64,000 bases of DNA, from the NCBI RefSeq assembly GCF_009834545.1, contig NZ_CP019427.1, forward strand, positions 496,001 to 560,000, read 5' to 3'. Positions 18,307-28,600 of the stretch are shown one piece after another. The position numbers and the translations under genes were made by a program. The notes below the pieces were generated by a model. It was not told the DNA's origin. It did not search any database and saw nothing but the letters and a program-made list of their open reading frames with translations. Positions within the stretch are counted from its first letter, which is position 1; every line of letters begins with the position of its first letter. The stretch comes from Pseudomonas sp. S04 (GTDB taxonomy: Bacteria; Pseudomonadota; Gammaproteobacteria; Pseudomonadales; Pseudomonadaceae).

Positions 18307-19478
18307 GGCAGCAGTTGCTCCCAGGCCGGTACCGCCATGGGTGGTTTCGGCAGGTCGGGCAAGGGCGCCGGGTGGCTCGGCTGGATGCCGTCGCGCTGCA
18401 GGGCAGCGAGCACCCGGTCAGCAAAGTCCGGGGCCAGTGCCAGCTTGGTTGGCCAGCCCACCAGCAGGCGGTCCTGCTCGGCGAGGAAGGCGTTGTCGGG
18501 ACGGCTCAGGCCCGACTGCTGCGGCTCGGCGCGATCGACGCGCAAGGTTGCCCACTGCGCCTGGCTGAGGTCGATCCAGGGCAGCAGTTGCCCGAGTTCT
18601 TTTTGCGCGGCGGCGATTTGCGCAGCGGGTTCGCGTGCTACACCTTCGGCTTCCGCAATATCACCGCCCAGGTACCAGACCCATTGGCCATCGGCCGCCG
18701 GATGGGTGGTGACGGTGATGCGCGGTTTTGGCCCACCGCCCAGGCAATGGGCGTACAGCGGCTTGAGGCTCGGGCCCTTGACCAGGATCATGTGCAGCGG
18801 CCGGCATTGCATGGCCGGCTGGCTGAGGCCCAGGGCGGCGAGCAGGTCGGCATTGCCGGCGCCGGCGCTGAGGACGATGCGTTGCGCGCGGATCTCCCGC
18901 TCGTCGACCCGCAGGCCGACCAACTGACCGTCTTCCAGCAACGGTTCGATCTGCTGTGCAGCCAGCAGGCCATCACCGGCCAGTTGCGCCAGGCGGCTGA
19001 TCAGGCTGGGGACATCGACAACCAACTCGGCCAGGCGATAGACCTTGCCCTTGAAGCGTTTGTCTTGCAGGGCTGGCGGCAATTGCTCGCCCTTGACCTG
19101 GTCGACCCGTCCACGCACGGCCTTGCTGGCGAAGAAACTCGTGAGGTTGCCGGCCAGGGTGCCGGGGGACCACAGGTAATGGGCTTCGGAGAGCAGGCGC
19201 ACGCCGGACAGGTCCAGCTCGCCGTCACCGGCCAGGGCCTCGCGCCAGCGCCGCGGCATGTCGGCGATGGCTTCCGAGGCGCCTGTCAGGGCGCCATGCA
19301 GCGCGTACTTGGCGCCGCCATGGATGATTCCCTGGGATTTGACGCTCTGCCCACCGCCGAGGCTGGCGCTTTCCACCAGCACGGTGGCAAACCCCTGGCG
19401 GCGCAGGCGTGCATTCAGCCAGAGCCCGGCAACCCCAGCGCCGACAATCAGTACGTCGGTGGAAATAACGGATGGCAT
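18303..19478 (-). CDS. FAD-dependent oxidoreductase (DAO family)
   Basis: 391 residues. The N-terminal dinucleotide-binding motif is DVLIVGAGVAGLWLNARL, followed at the end of beta-2 by VLVESASLGGGQS. The layout is that of D-amino-acid-oxidase-type flavoenzymes (glycerol-3-phosphate dehydrogenase/glycine oxidase clan). The C-terminal region DNAFLAEQDRLLVGWPTKLA takes the usual FAD-contact place. The substrate is unknown. It is the first gene of a two-gene unit with the aldo/keto reductase and occupies the PA4991 position. Confidence 0.87.
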   Translation of the reverse strand: MPSVISTDVLIVGAGVAGLWLNARLRRQGFATVLVESASLGGGQSVKSQGIIHGGAKYALHGALTGASEAIADMPRRWREALAGDGELDLSGVRLLSEAHYLWSPGTLAGNLTSFFASKAVRGRVDQVKGEQLPPALQDKRFKGKVYRLAELVVDVPSLISRLAQLAGDGLLAAQQIEPLLEDGQLVGLRVDEREIRAQRIVLSAGAGNADLLAALGLSQPAMQCRPLHMILVKGPSLKPLYAHCLGGGPKPRITVTTHPAADGQWVWYLGGDIAEAEGVAREPAAQIAAAQKELGQLLPWIDLSQAQWATLRVDRAEPQQSGLSRPDNAFLAEQDRLLVGWPTKLALAPDFADRVLAALQRDGIQPSHPAPLPDLPKPPMAVPAWEQLLP

Positions 19479-19554
19479 GCGGCGACCTCAGTGTTCAAGA
19501 CTAGGGGCGCAGTATACAGATTCATGCCGAGCGCTATGTAGCGGCTGCCGTGGG

Positions 19555-19887
19555 TCAGTGCCCGGCGGTTTTCGAGAACAGCTGGATCACCACCACCCCG
19601 AGCACGATCAGCGCCATGCCCAGCATGGCCGGAACATCGAGCTTCTGCCCGTAGATGAACAGCGCGGCGACGCTGACCATCACGATGCCCATGCCGGCCC
19701 ACACTGCATACGCCACGCCGACGGGAACGCTGCGCACCACCAGGGTCAACATCCAGAAGGCGATGCCATAGCCGACGATCACCAGCACCAGTGGCAGGGG
19801 CGTGCTGAAACCTTTGACCGCTTTCATCGAAACAGTGGCAATCACTTCGGCACAGATGGCGATGGCCAGGTAGTAGTAAGCGGTCAT
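19555..19887 (-). CDS. Small multidrug resistance (SMR) efflux protein, EmrE-like
   Basis: 110 residues with four transmembrane helices, the standard SMR size. The key membrane glutamate is present in helix 1 (ICAEVIATVSMK, Glu14). Helix 3 has the YAVWAGMGIV motif. It works as an antiparallel dimer exchanging protons for cationic drugs. It is divergent from the LysR-type gene, with a 103-base intergenic region, so LysR control is plausible but unproven. Confidence 0.92.
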   Translation of the reverse strand: MTAYYYLAIAICAEVIATVSMKAVKGFSTPLPLVLVIVGYGIAFWMLTLVVRSVPVGVAYAVWAGMGIVMVSVAALFIYGQKLDVPAMLGMALIVLGVVVIQLFSKTAGH

Positions 19888-19990
19888 GGGTCAATCCTCG
19901 TATGAAGTGTTGCTTTCTGAGGTCGGCATTCTAGTGATTCCTTAGATGCGGTAAAGTCATTACCTATCTGATTTGAAGATGGGTTACAGC

Positions 19991-20881
19991 ATGAGTATTC
20001 AGTGGAACCTGGAGCAGATGCAGTTGTTCGTCAGCGTCGCCGAGCAGCGCTCGTTTTCTGCCGTGGCCCGCGACCAGCGCAAGGCGCAGTCGGCTGTCAG
20101 CAGTTCGATAGCACTGCTGGAGGCGGACCTGGGTGTCAGCCTGTTCGAGCGTAGCAGCGGCCGCCAGCCGCGGCTGACCGAGGCCGGCAGCGCCTTGCTG
20201 GAAGAGGCGCGGGAAGTGTTGCGCCAGTGCGAGCGCCTCAATGGCCGGGCGCAGGCCTTGATGCGTGGCCAGGAGGCGCGCCTGCGCCTGGCCCAGGACG
20301 AGGCGATGCCCTATCAGCCGGTGCTCGACAGCCTGGAGGCGCTGGCTGAGCAATTCCCCAGCCTGGAGGTGCAACTGGCCAGTGCCGCCCAGGGCGATGT
20401 CGCGCGCAAGCTGGTCCAGCGTCAGGCCGACTTGGGCCTGCTGTTTTATCACGAGCAGATCCCTGAAGCGCTGGAGCGGCGGGTGTTGGGTAGTGTCGAG
20501 ATGGTCACCGTGTGTGGCGTGGGGCATCCGCTGGCGGCGGGCGGCCAGGTCAATTGCCAGCAAATGGCCCAGCATCGGCAACTGTTGATGGCCACCCATT
20601 CGAGTGTCTACCCCGGCAGTGAACAGGCCAGTCCTCAGGTCTGGCGCGCCGACAGCTTCTACGTGCTGGCGGAATGGCTGATGCGTGGCCTGGGCTGGGG
20701 CTGGTTGCCCCGGCACGTGGTGCAGTACCCCGCCTATCAGGGGCAGATGGTCGAACTGCTCAGCGAGTGGACGCCGCCGGCGCTGGTGGTGGAGCTGGTC
20801 TGGCGCCGCGATGAGACGCTGGGGCCGGCGGCGCGGTGGCTGGCCGAACGTTTTGCCGTGCAGTTGCAGGCGATTGGCTGA
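19991..20881 (+). CDS. LysR-type transcriptional regulator
   Basis: 296 residues. The winged helix-turn-helix is at about 1-60 (MQLFVSVAEQRSFSAVAR, then SSSIALLEADLGVSLFER). The effector domain is at about 90-290. ATG 19991 is preferred over an in-frame TTG at 19973 because it gives a typical LysR N-terminus. It is divergent from the SMR pump gene. The next gene, waaA, starts 24 bases downstream. Confidence 0.9.
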   Translation: MSIQWNLEQMQLFVSVAEQRSFSAVARDQRKAQSAVSSSIALLEADLGVSLFERSSGRQPRLTEAGSALLEEAREVLRQCERLNGRAQALMRGQEARLRLAQDEAMPYQPVLDSLEALAEQFPSLEVQLASAAQGDVARKLVQRQADLGLLFYHEQIPEALERRVLGSVEMVTVCGVGHPLAAGGQVNCQQMAQHRQLLMATHSSVYPGSEQASPQVWRADSFYVLAEWLMRGLGWGWLPRHVVQYPAYQGQMVELLSEWTPPALVVELVWRRDETLGPAARWLAERFAVQLQAIG

Positions 20882-20904
20882 AAAAGTCGATAAACTCCGG
20901 CCCC

Positions 20905-22182
20905 ATGAACAGAACCCTCTATACCGCATTGTTTTACCTGGGGCTGCCATTGGTGGCGATTCGACTGTGGCTGCGCTCGCGCAAGGCGCCGGCCTACGCC
21001 AAGCGTATCGGCGAGCGATTTTCCATCGGCCTGCCACCGATGGCGCCCGGCGGAATCTGGGTGCACGCGGTGTCGGTGGGCGAGAGCATCGCCGCGGCGC
21101 CGATGATTCGTGCGCTGCTGGAACGTTATCCACAGCTGCCGATTACCGTCACCTGCATGACGCCGACCGGCTCGGAGCGAATCCAGGCGTTGTTCGCCAA
21201 TCAACCGCGGATCCAGCACTGCTACCTGCCGTACGACTTGCCTTGTGCCGCCGCGCGTTTTCTCGACCGGGTCCAGCCCAAGCTGGCGGTGATCATGGAA
21301 ACCGAGTTGTGGCCCAACCATATTCACCAATGCGCCAAGCGCGCGATTCCCGTGGCGCTGGCCAACGCCCGGCTCTCCGAACGCTCGGCCAAGGGCTACG
21401 GGCGTTTTCGCCAACTGACGCAGCCGATGCTCGCCGAAATGAGCCTGTTCGCTGTGCAGACCAATGCCGAAGCCGAGCGCTTCCGGGCGCTAGGGGCGCG
21501 GGCGGAAACGGTCGAGGTAACGGGTTCGATCAAGTTCGACCTGAGCATCGACCCGACCTTGCTGCAACGCGCCAGCGATCTGCGTGAGCAATGGCAGGCG
21601 AGCCAGCGACCGGTGTGGATCGCCGCGAGCACCCATGAGGGTGAGGACGAGGTAGTGCTGGCGGCTCATCGGCAGTTGCTCGCCAGCCACCCGGACGCGT
21701 TGCTGATTCTGGTGCCGCGTCACCCGGAACGCTTCAACTCGGTGTTCGAGCTGTGCCAGCAGCAGGGTTTCAACACGGTCCGGCGCTCCAGCGGCGCGCC
21801 GGTCAGCGCCGATACCGCGGTGCTGCTCGGCGACACCATGGGCGAACTGTTGTTTCTCTATGCCCTGGCGGACAGTGCGTTTGTCGGCGGCAGCCTGGTG
21901 CCGAACGGCGGGCATAACCTGCTGGAGCCGGCGGCATTGGCCAAGCCGGTACTCAGTGGCCCGCACCTGTTCAACTTCCTCGAGATCGCGGCGTTGATGC
22001 GCAATGCCAAGGCCCTGCAAGAGGTGGAGGACGCCCACGGGCTGGCGGTGGCGGTGCAGCGCCTGTTCGAACTGCCACGCGATGCGCAGCAAATGGCCGA
22101 GGCGGGATTGACCGTGATGCGCGCCAACCAGGGCGCGTTGCAGCGCTTGCTGGATGGGTTGGGGCGGTTGCTCAAGGGTTGA
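20905..22182 (+). CDS. waaA: Kdo transferase WaaA
   Basis: 425 residues, full length for WaaA/KdtA. It has an N-terminal membrane anchor (about 1-22) and a GT-B fold. GGIWVHAVSVGESIAA holds the catalytic glutamate near residue 60. GGSLVPNGGHNLLEPAALAK lies in the CMP-Kdo side. It transfers Kdo from CMP-Kdo to lipid IVA at the inner membrane. ATG 20905 is chosen because an upstream in-frame ATG lies inside the LysR gene. A REP pair follows the stop. Confidence 0.95.
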   Translation: MNRTLYTALFYLGLPLVAIRLWLRSRKAPAYAKRIGERFSIGLPPMAPGGIWVHAVSVGESIAAAPMIRALLERYPQLPITVTCMTPTGSERIQALFANQPRIQHCYLPYDLPCAAARFLDRVQPKLAVIMETELWPNHIHQCAKRAIPVALANARLSERSAKGYGRFRQLTQPMLAEMSLFAVQTNAEAERFRALGARAETVEVTGSIKFDLSIDPTLLQRASDLREQWQASQRPVWIAASTHEGEDEVVLAAHRQLLASHPDALLILVPRHPERFNSVFELCQQQGFNTVRRSSGAPVSADTAVLLGDTMGELLFLYALADSAFVGGSLVPNGGHNLLEPAALAKPVLSGPHLFNFLEIAALMRNAKALQEVEDAHGLAVAVQRLFELPRDAQQMAEAGLTVMRANQGALQRLLDGLGRLLKG

Positions 22183-22197
22183 TCAATTCACACAACC

Positions 22198-22290
22198 TGT
22201 GGGAGCGAGCCTGCTCGCGATGGCAGCTGCACATTGAAGACCAGTGTTGACTGATCTACCGCTATCGCGAGCAAGCTCGCTCCTACAAGG
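22198..22290. repeat. REP pair (REPIN) after waaA
   Basis: TGTGGGAGCGAGCCTGCTCG and its inverted partner CGAGCAAGCTCGCTCCTACA flank about 45 unrelated bases, forming a long hairpin-able unit. This is the common mobile palindrome of fluorescens-group intergenic regions. It lies between waaA and the orphan tolC fragment. Confidence 0.9.
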
Positions 22291-22304
22291 GTTTGAGTGT
22301 CAGC

Positions 22305-22556
22305 TCAAGGTCGGGCTTTCAACTGCTCGGCCGCAGCCTTGGCCAGGTCCGGTGGCAGGAAGTCCTTGTCCGGGTTGTAGTCGGCCTTGAGGTAGCGTTT
22401 GAGGTCTTGCAGGTCGCCCGGGCTCAGGGTGCCGGCCGCCTGTTTCAGGCGCAGGTTGTCGAGGATGTAGTCGTAGCGGCTGTTGTTGTAGTTGCGCACC
22501 GAGGTGTACAGCTGGCGCTGGGCATCCGATACGTCGACGATGTTTCGCGTGCCCAC
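22305..22556 (-). pseudogene. tolC': Orphan 3' fragment of tolC
   Basis: About 83 codons matching the C-terminus of the intact TolC encoded at 32035-33474, from VGTRNIVDV to AAAEQLKA, with the final residues differing (RP-stop here, NPTQ-stop there). At DNA level 22315-22557 aligns without gaps to 32051-32293. I count 11 mismatches, only 2 of them in the first ~208 bases. There is no ribosome site or plausible start, and upstream sequence is unrelated, so it is a leftover and not a gene. It marks the left border of the vgrG island. Confidence 0.92.
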
Positions 22557-22748
22557 CCGCTCCAGATCACTGCCCCTCTCGTTCGCTGACGCAACTTTCT
22601 GAAAGGCGGAAAGGTCTGACTGTATTCGAAGACCCTTCCGACATTAATCCGTTTCCCTCGTTGATAACGTGCCCGCCAATTTCGCGTGCACAGACCATGG
22701 ACGGTTTGGACACCGCGCTTCATTTCCTCTCTGCTTAAGGAAAAGCGT

Positions 22749-24818
22749 ATGTTCCGGTCGGCCAATACGGCGCACTTCGCGCTGCACATCCCCGCTGTTC
22801 GTAACGATTTCAAAGTGCTCGCCTTTGATGGTGTTGAGGCTATCAGCGCTTCGTACGCGATCCAGGTTGAACTGGTCAGCGAACACCCGGATTTCGATCT
22901 GGAGAGTCTGCTCAGCCAACCTGCCTTTCTCCAGTTCGGTCTTAACGGCGAAGGCCTTCATGGCCGTATCGAAGACGTCTTTGTGGGGCAGGCCGGCAAG
23001 CGCCTGACCCGTTATCACCTGACTCTGGTACCGGCGCTGCACTACTTGCAGTTCAGCCACAATCAGCGGATTTTCCAGAATCTGACGGTGCCGAAAATCA
23101 TCGCTCAGGTGTTCAAGGGCCACGGCATTCAGGCCGATGCCTTTGCCTTCCATGTCAGCACCAGCCCCGAGCGCGAGTACTGCACGCAATACGGGGAAAA
23201 TGACTTCGAGTTCGTCCAGCGCCTGTGCGCCGAGGACGGCATCGCCTGGCATCACCAGCATTCGCCAGACGGTCATCTGCTGGTGTTCACCGACGACCAG
23301 ACCTGGTTCCCCAAACTGGGCGCAACCCCTTATCTACAAGACTCCGGCATGGTGGCCGAGTACCCGGTAGTCAGTCAGTTTTCCATGCGCTTACGCACCC
23401 GCACCAGCACGGTCACGCGCCGGGACTACGACTTTCAACGTCCGAGTCTGCTGCTGGAGAGCCGTTTCACCGCCGAGTTCAGCCCAGAGCTGGAAGACTA
23501 TCGTTATCCGCTGTTGATCGAGAACGAAAAACGCGGCAAACAACTCGCTCGCCAGGCTCTGGAGCGCCATCGTACCGATTACCAGTTGGCCGAGGGCAGC
23601 AGCGATCAACCGTGCCTGCGCAGTGGTCACTTGTTTGAACTGACCGAACACCCACGCAAAACCTGCAACGATTTGTGGCTGTTACTCAGCGTGACGCATT
23701 CTGGAAAACAGCCGCAGTCACTGGAAGAGGCCATCACCAGCGACATCAAACCCGAAGATGGCTTTAGCCAAGGCTATCGCAACTGCTTCCGCGCCATTCC
23801 GTGGGATGTGCACTACCGACCAGCGCTGCCCCCGCGACGATCGGCGCTGGTCAGCCAGACCGCCCGCGTGACCGGACCGGCCGGCGAAGAGATTTATTGC
23901 GACAAGTTTGGTCGTGTCCGTGTCGAGCTGCCTTGGGATCGGGCCGAGTTCAACAGTGAAAGAAGCAGTTGCTGGCTAAGGGTTTCATCCAGTTGGGCCG
24001 GGGAAAATTTTGGTTCGGTGACCATCCCGCGCATCGGCATGGAAGTTGTCGTCACCTACCTGGAAGGCGACCCCGACCAACCGTTGATCACCGGGTGTGT
24101 GGCCAACACCGTCACCTCCGTACCGTATTCGTTGCCGGAGCACAAAACCAAAACCGTCTTGCGCAGCCACAGTTCCCCGCACACCGGCGGTTACAACGAA
24201 CTGTCGCTGGAAGACCGCGCCGGGCAGGAAAAAATCTACCTGCGTGCCCAGCGCGACTTTGAACAGCTGATCCTCAACGACAGCGACACCAAGATCGGTA
24301 ATGACCGCCGCGAACAGATCACCCACGACAGCCACAGCCTGATCAGCAACGACCGTTTCGAACAGGTGGACAACCACAGCGCCAGCCTGATCAAGGGCGA
24401 CGAGTTGCACACCACCCAAGGCGTGCGCAACACGGTGATCGGCGGCAACGAACTGATCACCATCACCGGTAACAGCAGCACGACAGCAGGCGGCACGTTG
24501 GTGATTCAGGCCGGTTCGCAAGCCCACGTCAGCGCTGCCAACGTGGTGATCGATGCGGGGATGAGCCTGACGCTCACGGCTGGAGGTCACCACATCGTGA
24601 TCAACGCCGGCGGGATTTTCAGCAGCGTGGCCATCGTCGAGGGTGGGGCTCCGGTGACGGGTGTGCCTGTTCAACCTGCGCTTTCATTGGTTCCGGTGGC
24701 TGCGCAGGCACTGATTGCGCCATCCCTGGCTGCGCAAAAACTGGCATTGACTCAGGCGGCGCAGCAGGCCTCAGCGATCTGTGCCGTGTGTCAAAAACTG
24801 GCGGAGATGATGGCATGA
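22749..24818 (+). CDS. vgrG: Type VI secretion spike protein VgrG
   Basis: 689 residues from ATG 22749 (AAGGA 8 bases upstream; the frame is open further upstream without a ribosome site). The gp27-like base spans about 1-360. The OB-fold segment near 370-400 has GEEIYCDKFGRVRVELPWDR. A gp5-like beta-helix repeat region is at about 505-620. The Ala-rich tail has no added effector domain. It trimerises as the tip of the T6SS tube and carries the effector encoded downstream. The start codon of the DUF4123 gene overlaps its stop. No T6SS sheath, baseplate or Hcp genes are in the window, so this is an orphan vgrG cluster. Confidence 0.95.
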   Translation: MFRSANTAHFALHIPAVRNDFKVLAFDGVEAISASYAIQVELVSEHPDFDLESLLSQPAFLQFGLNGEGLHGRIEDVFVGQAGKRLTRYHLTLVPALHYLQFSHNQRIFQNLTVPKIIAQVFKGHGIQADAFAFHVSTSPEREYCTQYGENDFEFVQRLCAEDGIAWHHQHSPDGHLLVFTDDQTWFPKLGATPYLQDSGMVAEYPVVSQFSMRLRTRTSTVTRRDYDFQRPSLLLESRFTAEFSPELEDYRYPLLIENEKRGKQLARQALERHRTDYQLAEGSSDQPCLRSGHLFELTEHPRKTCNDLWLLLSVTHSGKQPQSLEEAITSDIKPEDGFSQGYRNCFRAIPWDVHYRPALPPRRSALVSQTARVTGPAGEEIYCDKFGRVRVELPWDRAEFNSERSSCWLRVSSSWAGENFGSVTIPRIGMEVVVTYLEGDPDQPLITGCVANTVTSVPYSLPEHKTKTVLRSHSSPHTGGYNELSLEDRAGQEKIYLRAQRDFEQLILNDSDTKIGNDRREQITHDSHSLISNDRFEQVDNHSASLIKGDELHTTQGVRNTVIGGNELITITGNSSTTAGGTLVIQAGSQAHVSAANVVIDAGMSLTLTAGGHHIVINAGGIFSSVAIVEGGAPVTGVPVQPALSLVPVAAQALIAPSLAAQKLALTQAAQQASAICAVCQKLAEMMA

Positions 24819-25648
24819 ATCAGGCTTACCTGCTGCTGGATCGCGCCCAGATTGAACATCTGCCTGAGCGTCTGTTGGAGCTGGGGAGTACAACGTTTCA
24901 ATCGCTTTACCAGAACACCGCTTATGGCCCATTGGAGGAAGTCGGGCCGGTACTGGTGCCTGTTTCCCCTAATAGCCCGCTGGCCCATACCTTTTTTCGG
25001 GACTGGAGTGCGACGGGTGGCCTCTGGCTGGAGTCAGAGGCGCAAGAAGCGGTTGTACTCGAACATTTACGCAGCCTGATTCACGTCCGGGTCGAGGGGG
25101 ATGTCACGGTTTTGTTCCGTTACCACGACCCGCGCATCGCGGCATTGTGGCTAGCGCGGTTACCCGCCTGCGAGCGTGATCGCTTGATGGGACCTGTGCG
25201 ACTGATCCGGCTCCCGGAGTTGGATATCCATCAAGAAAACCCGGATCAACCCGCTGCACCGTATGCGCATGAGCCTTGGTTGTTCCTGTCTGCGGAGCAA
25301 CTGGAGCACTTGGGCACCGCCCAACGGCAGCGCTTCGCTCAACAGTTGATCGAACACTGCCAGCAATACTTTTCCGAATACCTGCAAGGGCTGGACGACT
25401 TTGCATTGCAACAGTGGGCGTCTCATTGCCAGCACCGTGCCGGGCGTCACGGTTACAGCGCCATCGATGAAGTCTTGCTCTGGGCGCGCTTCCACGCTGC
25501 GCTGGGTACTGACTTTCCCGATGCTTCGGATCACGACGCTTACCGAAGCATATTGGCCGAGCCCGGTGTATCGCCCGAGCAACGGCTGGAAAACTTGAAT
25601 GCCGAACTGACGCGTCAGCAGCTCACCGACAAGGCGTTCGGTCTATGA
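24815..25648 (+). CDS. DUF4123 effector-loading adaptor (Tap/Tec type)
   Basis: 277 residues from ATG 24815. The DUF4123 core is visible at about 10-130: a variable start, then FRYHDPRIAALWLARLPACE and GPVRLIRLPE. Proteins of this family are T6SS chaperones that load a specific effector onto the cognate VgrG and are not themselves secreted. Position between vgrG and the effector gene, with 4-base overlaps on both sides, fits this role. Confidence 0.9.
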   Translation: MNQAYLLLDRAQIEHLPERLLELGSTTFQSLYQNTAYGPLEEVGPVLVPVSPNSPLAHTFFRDWSATGGLWLESEAQEAVVLEHLRSLIHVRVEGDVTVLFRYHDPRIAALWLARLPACERDRLMGPVRLIRLPELDIHQENPDQPAAPYAHEPWLFLSAEQLEHLGTAQRQRFAQQLIEHCQQYFSEYLQGLDDFALQQWASHCQHRAGRHGYSAIDEVLLWARFHAALGTDFPDASDHDAYRSILAEPGVSPEQRLENLNAELTRQQLTDKAFGL

Positions 25649-28600
25649 GCGCAGAAAAACTGGCAATGGTCGACCGAGCCGCTCAGGCCGAACGCGCCGC
25701 CAAGGCTCAGCCTCACGTCGACATCAACAGCCCGATGGCGCCGTGCCCAGCCAGCCAATCCGAGCTGTTCGTCGTCCCCGTGCGTTATGCGCTGGCTGAA
25801 GAAAAGGCCGACAGTCCTTGCTGCATTCCCGGCGTGACCACGCAAAGTCGTCCCATGGCGGCGCGTCGCTTGCGGGCCGGATTTGTTTATCTGTGGCAGG
25901 ACAAAGGCCCCCTCAAACGGTATGCCGTCTCGCCGAATGGTCTGCTCAAAGAGCAAGTGCTCGACGCCGATGCGAGCCCGGTGCTCGACGGCACATTGAC
26001 GGGCCTGACCCTGGAAAAAACCCACGACGCGTGGATGCTCTACAGCGAGTTCCCATTGAACCCCGAGCACTGTCAATCGCTGAGCGACAGCAGCACCAAA
26101 CGTCGTGCGCACATGCGCCATGTGGCCTTGCGCACCGTGGCCAATGAACTGCAAGCCGAGCATTGCCCGCCGCTGGAAAAAGCCGTTGAGGTCATGGCCG
26201 AACTCATCCCCGGCACCTTCGCCCGGTCCATGAAAGCGGATCAGCAACGGGGCGCCGAGGATACCGACACGCTGGGCGCGGCCGTGATGAAAGACCCGAT
26301 CCCGGCCAACATCAAGGCGTACACCGACGCCATGCATCGCGCGCGTGAGCGCGAAAATGTCATCGCCCAACACCCCGAGGTCAACGATCAGCCGCCGGGC
26401 GAATGGAGCGCCGAACCGTGGGACGGTCAGGGCACTCAGGATTGGCTGGACAGCGCCAAGGCACAAACCGAGGGTCTGTTCGCCGTCTTCGCTTGCCTGG
26501 ACGACGATCTGGGCGTGCTGCGTGACATCAACCACGAGCAGGAATGGGTCGAGGCGGGACATGAAAAATGGCTGGGGGATAACAACCTACGCCTGAGCAT
26601 CGGTGGATTCGTGCGTAGTCTGATCACTGAAGATGGCGCCGAACTGGCCGGGTCCATCAGCTACCGCTACAAGGGGCGTGACATCACCCTCACGCCCGAA
26701 CAGGGCCAGGTCATGCTCGACACCCAGCATCGGCTGGATGAGGAACTCAAGGCTGAAACCCAGGCCCGTCAATACGGTGGTCAGCCCACCCAGGCCGAAG
26801 CCGCCGCCCGCGATTCACGTATCGCAGCCATCGTCGCCCCGGTACGGGCCTTTATTCCGGCGGACTTGTACAACGAAGTGGAATTCGTCGTCCGCGAATA
26901 CCGCGCCGAAAAGCACGCCAACCTCAACAACCATCTCTTCAGTGCCAAGGTCGGCGAATACATCGACCTCGAGGCGATGAACACCTGGTTCGCGCAGACC
27001 GCAGCGGCGCACTACCAACAGATCGAACAGCGTCACACCGCGTTGTTTGCCGACCGGGGCATGTACCTCAACCGCTCCCTCAGCGGCACCTGGTTTGTCG
27101 ATTACTCCGACCTGGACACTCGCCACTGGCTGACCGAATTGGCCACCGGCTGCCTGACCGCCCAATGCATCCGCGCCCAGGGCGCAGAGCAATACGCCGA
27201 CTACGTGCGAGCCGCGGATGATGGTGCCCTGAAACAACTGTTCAACGCCTGGACGCCCTCGATCGATGCGGCCGTTAACAACACCTCTCGACTAGGTGAG
27301 CTGATGGCCGCACTGGCTTCCGACAACATCAGCGCCACCCATCAGGCATTGGCGCCGTTGAGCGCAGCGGTTCTGGAAGACATCGCGGCCATGGCCCGAG
27401 ACGCGAGCAGCCAATGGAGTGTGTTGGTCAACCGGCTGGCGGCTTCGTTGTTGTTGCTCAAGGGGGGCAACACCTTCAGCGGCTCATGGATGGGCGTCTT
27501 TGTCGCTGCGCGCCTGGGCAGCGACACGCGTTTGCAGTTCGTCACCGAGGCCGGCCGGCAGGTGTGGAAGTTGTTGGGGCAACAGGCCGAAGCACTGGGC
27601 GACTGGGCGAAGGTGACCGGGAAGGCTATTGGCGCGGGGCGGGTGGAGCGGATTGTTAATTCGCCTGTTGTGGCCAACAGCGGCGGGGTAGTGCCGTTGG
27701 CTGCGTTGTTGTTGAACGTGCTGAATGCGCATAACTATTTGAGCAAGGCCGGGGTGTTGGAGGGGATGGACAGTCGGCGGGTTAATGACACGGTTTCGGC
27801 GACGCTGTATGCGGCGGCGGCTTTGGTTGCGGTGGTTGATAATCAGGTGCGGATGGGCTTGGGGGTCAAAGAAATTGGGAAGGGACGAACAATGGCCCCG
27901 ACTCTGACCCTGTTTGGTGGGGTGATTGGAGCACTTTCCACTGGTGCAGCAATAAACGAATTCCAATCCTTGGAAAAACAATTGGAAAACACCCAAAACC
28001 GAGTCGACCCGTGGCTGCAGATGCGCCAGATCGTGGTTGGTGGTCAAGTAGCGGCCTTCGGCGCCCAAGCGCTGTTAGGGTTTGGCTACACCGCCCGCGC
28101 CTTGGCAGGCTCAATAACCGCCGAAGCCGCCATCTTGCGTTACACGCTGTACATGGGGCCGTTGAACTGGCTCATTCTCATGCTGGGTGTTCTGCACCTG
28201 ATCACCACGTTCTTGCAGCAAACCCCACTGCAAAACTTCTTGAACTTCTGCTGCTGGTCAAAAGAGCGGGCGATCGATCTGGAACCTATCGCTCCCAAAG
28301 CCCAGCAGGACGAACTCGACCGGCTGTACTTCATCCTTTATGCACCTCGGGTCAGTATGCAAAGCAGCTCGGTACTGGGTAGTGGCAATGGCCCATCCGG
28401 ACTGACTTCCGTCAGTTCCATTAATGCTTTGACCATCGATTTGCCAGGGGCGGAGCCGGGTAGTGCCTACCTGGAACTGAGCATGGTCGGTGACCCGTTG
28501 GATACCCAGGCCTCCCGCGATCTGATCAAAAACAGCCCGTTCAACCACTACAAAGCACCGCGTCCCTGGCGAGACATGACACCTCATTGGTTGTCCAGCA

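Noticed and set aside
22305-22556. Treating the left tolC fragment as a small gene
   Set aside because: No start or ribosome site, and it begins mid-domain of TolC, so it is a leftover.
22686-22748. VgrG extension upstream of ATG 22749
   Set aside because: An in-frame ATG exists at 22686 but lacks a ribosome site and the added residues do not fit the VgrG N-terminus.
22670-22748. Sigma-54 promoter before vgrG
   Set aside because: TTTGGACACCGCGCTT has the GG but no GC at the required 10-base spacing, so the match is not convincing.
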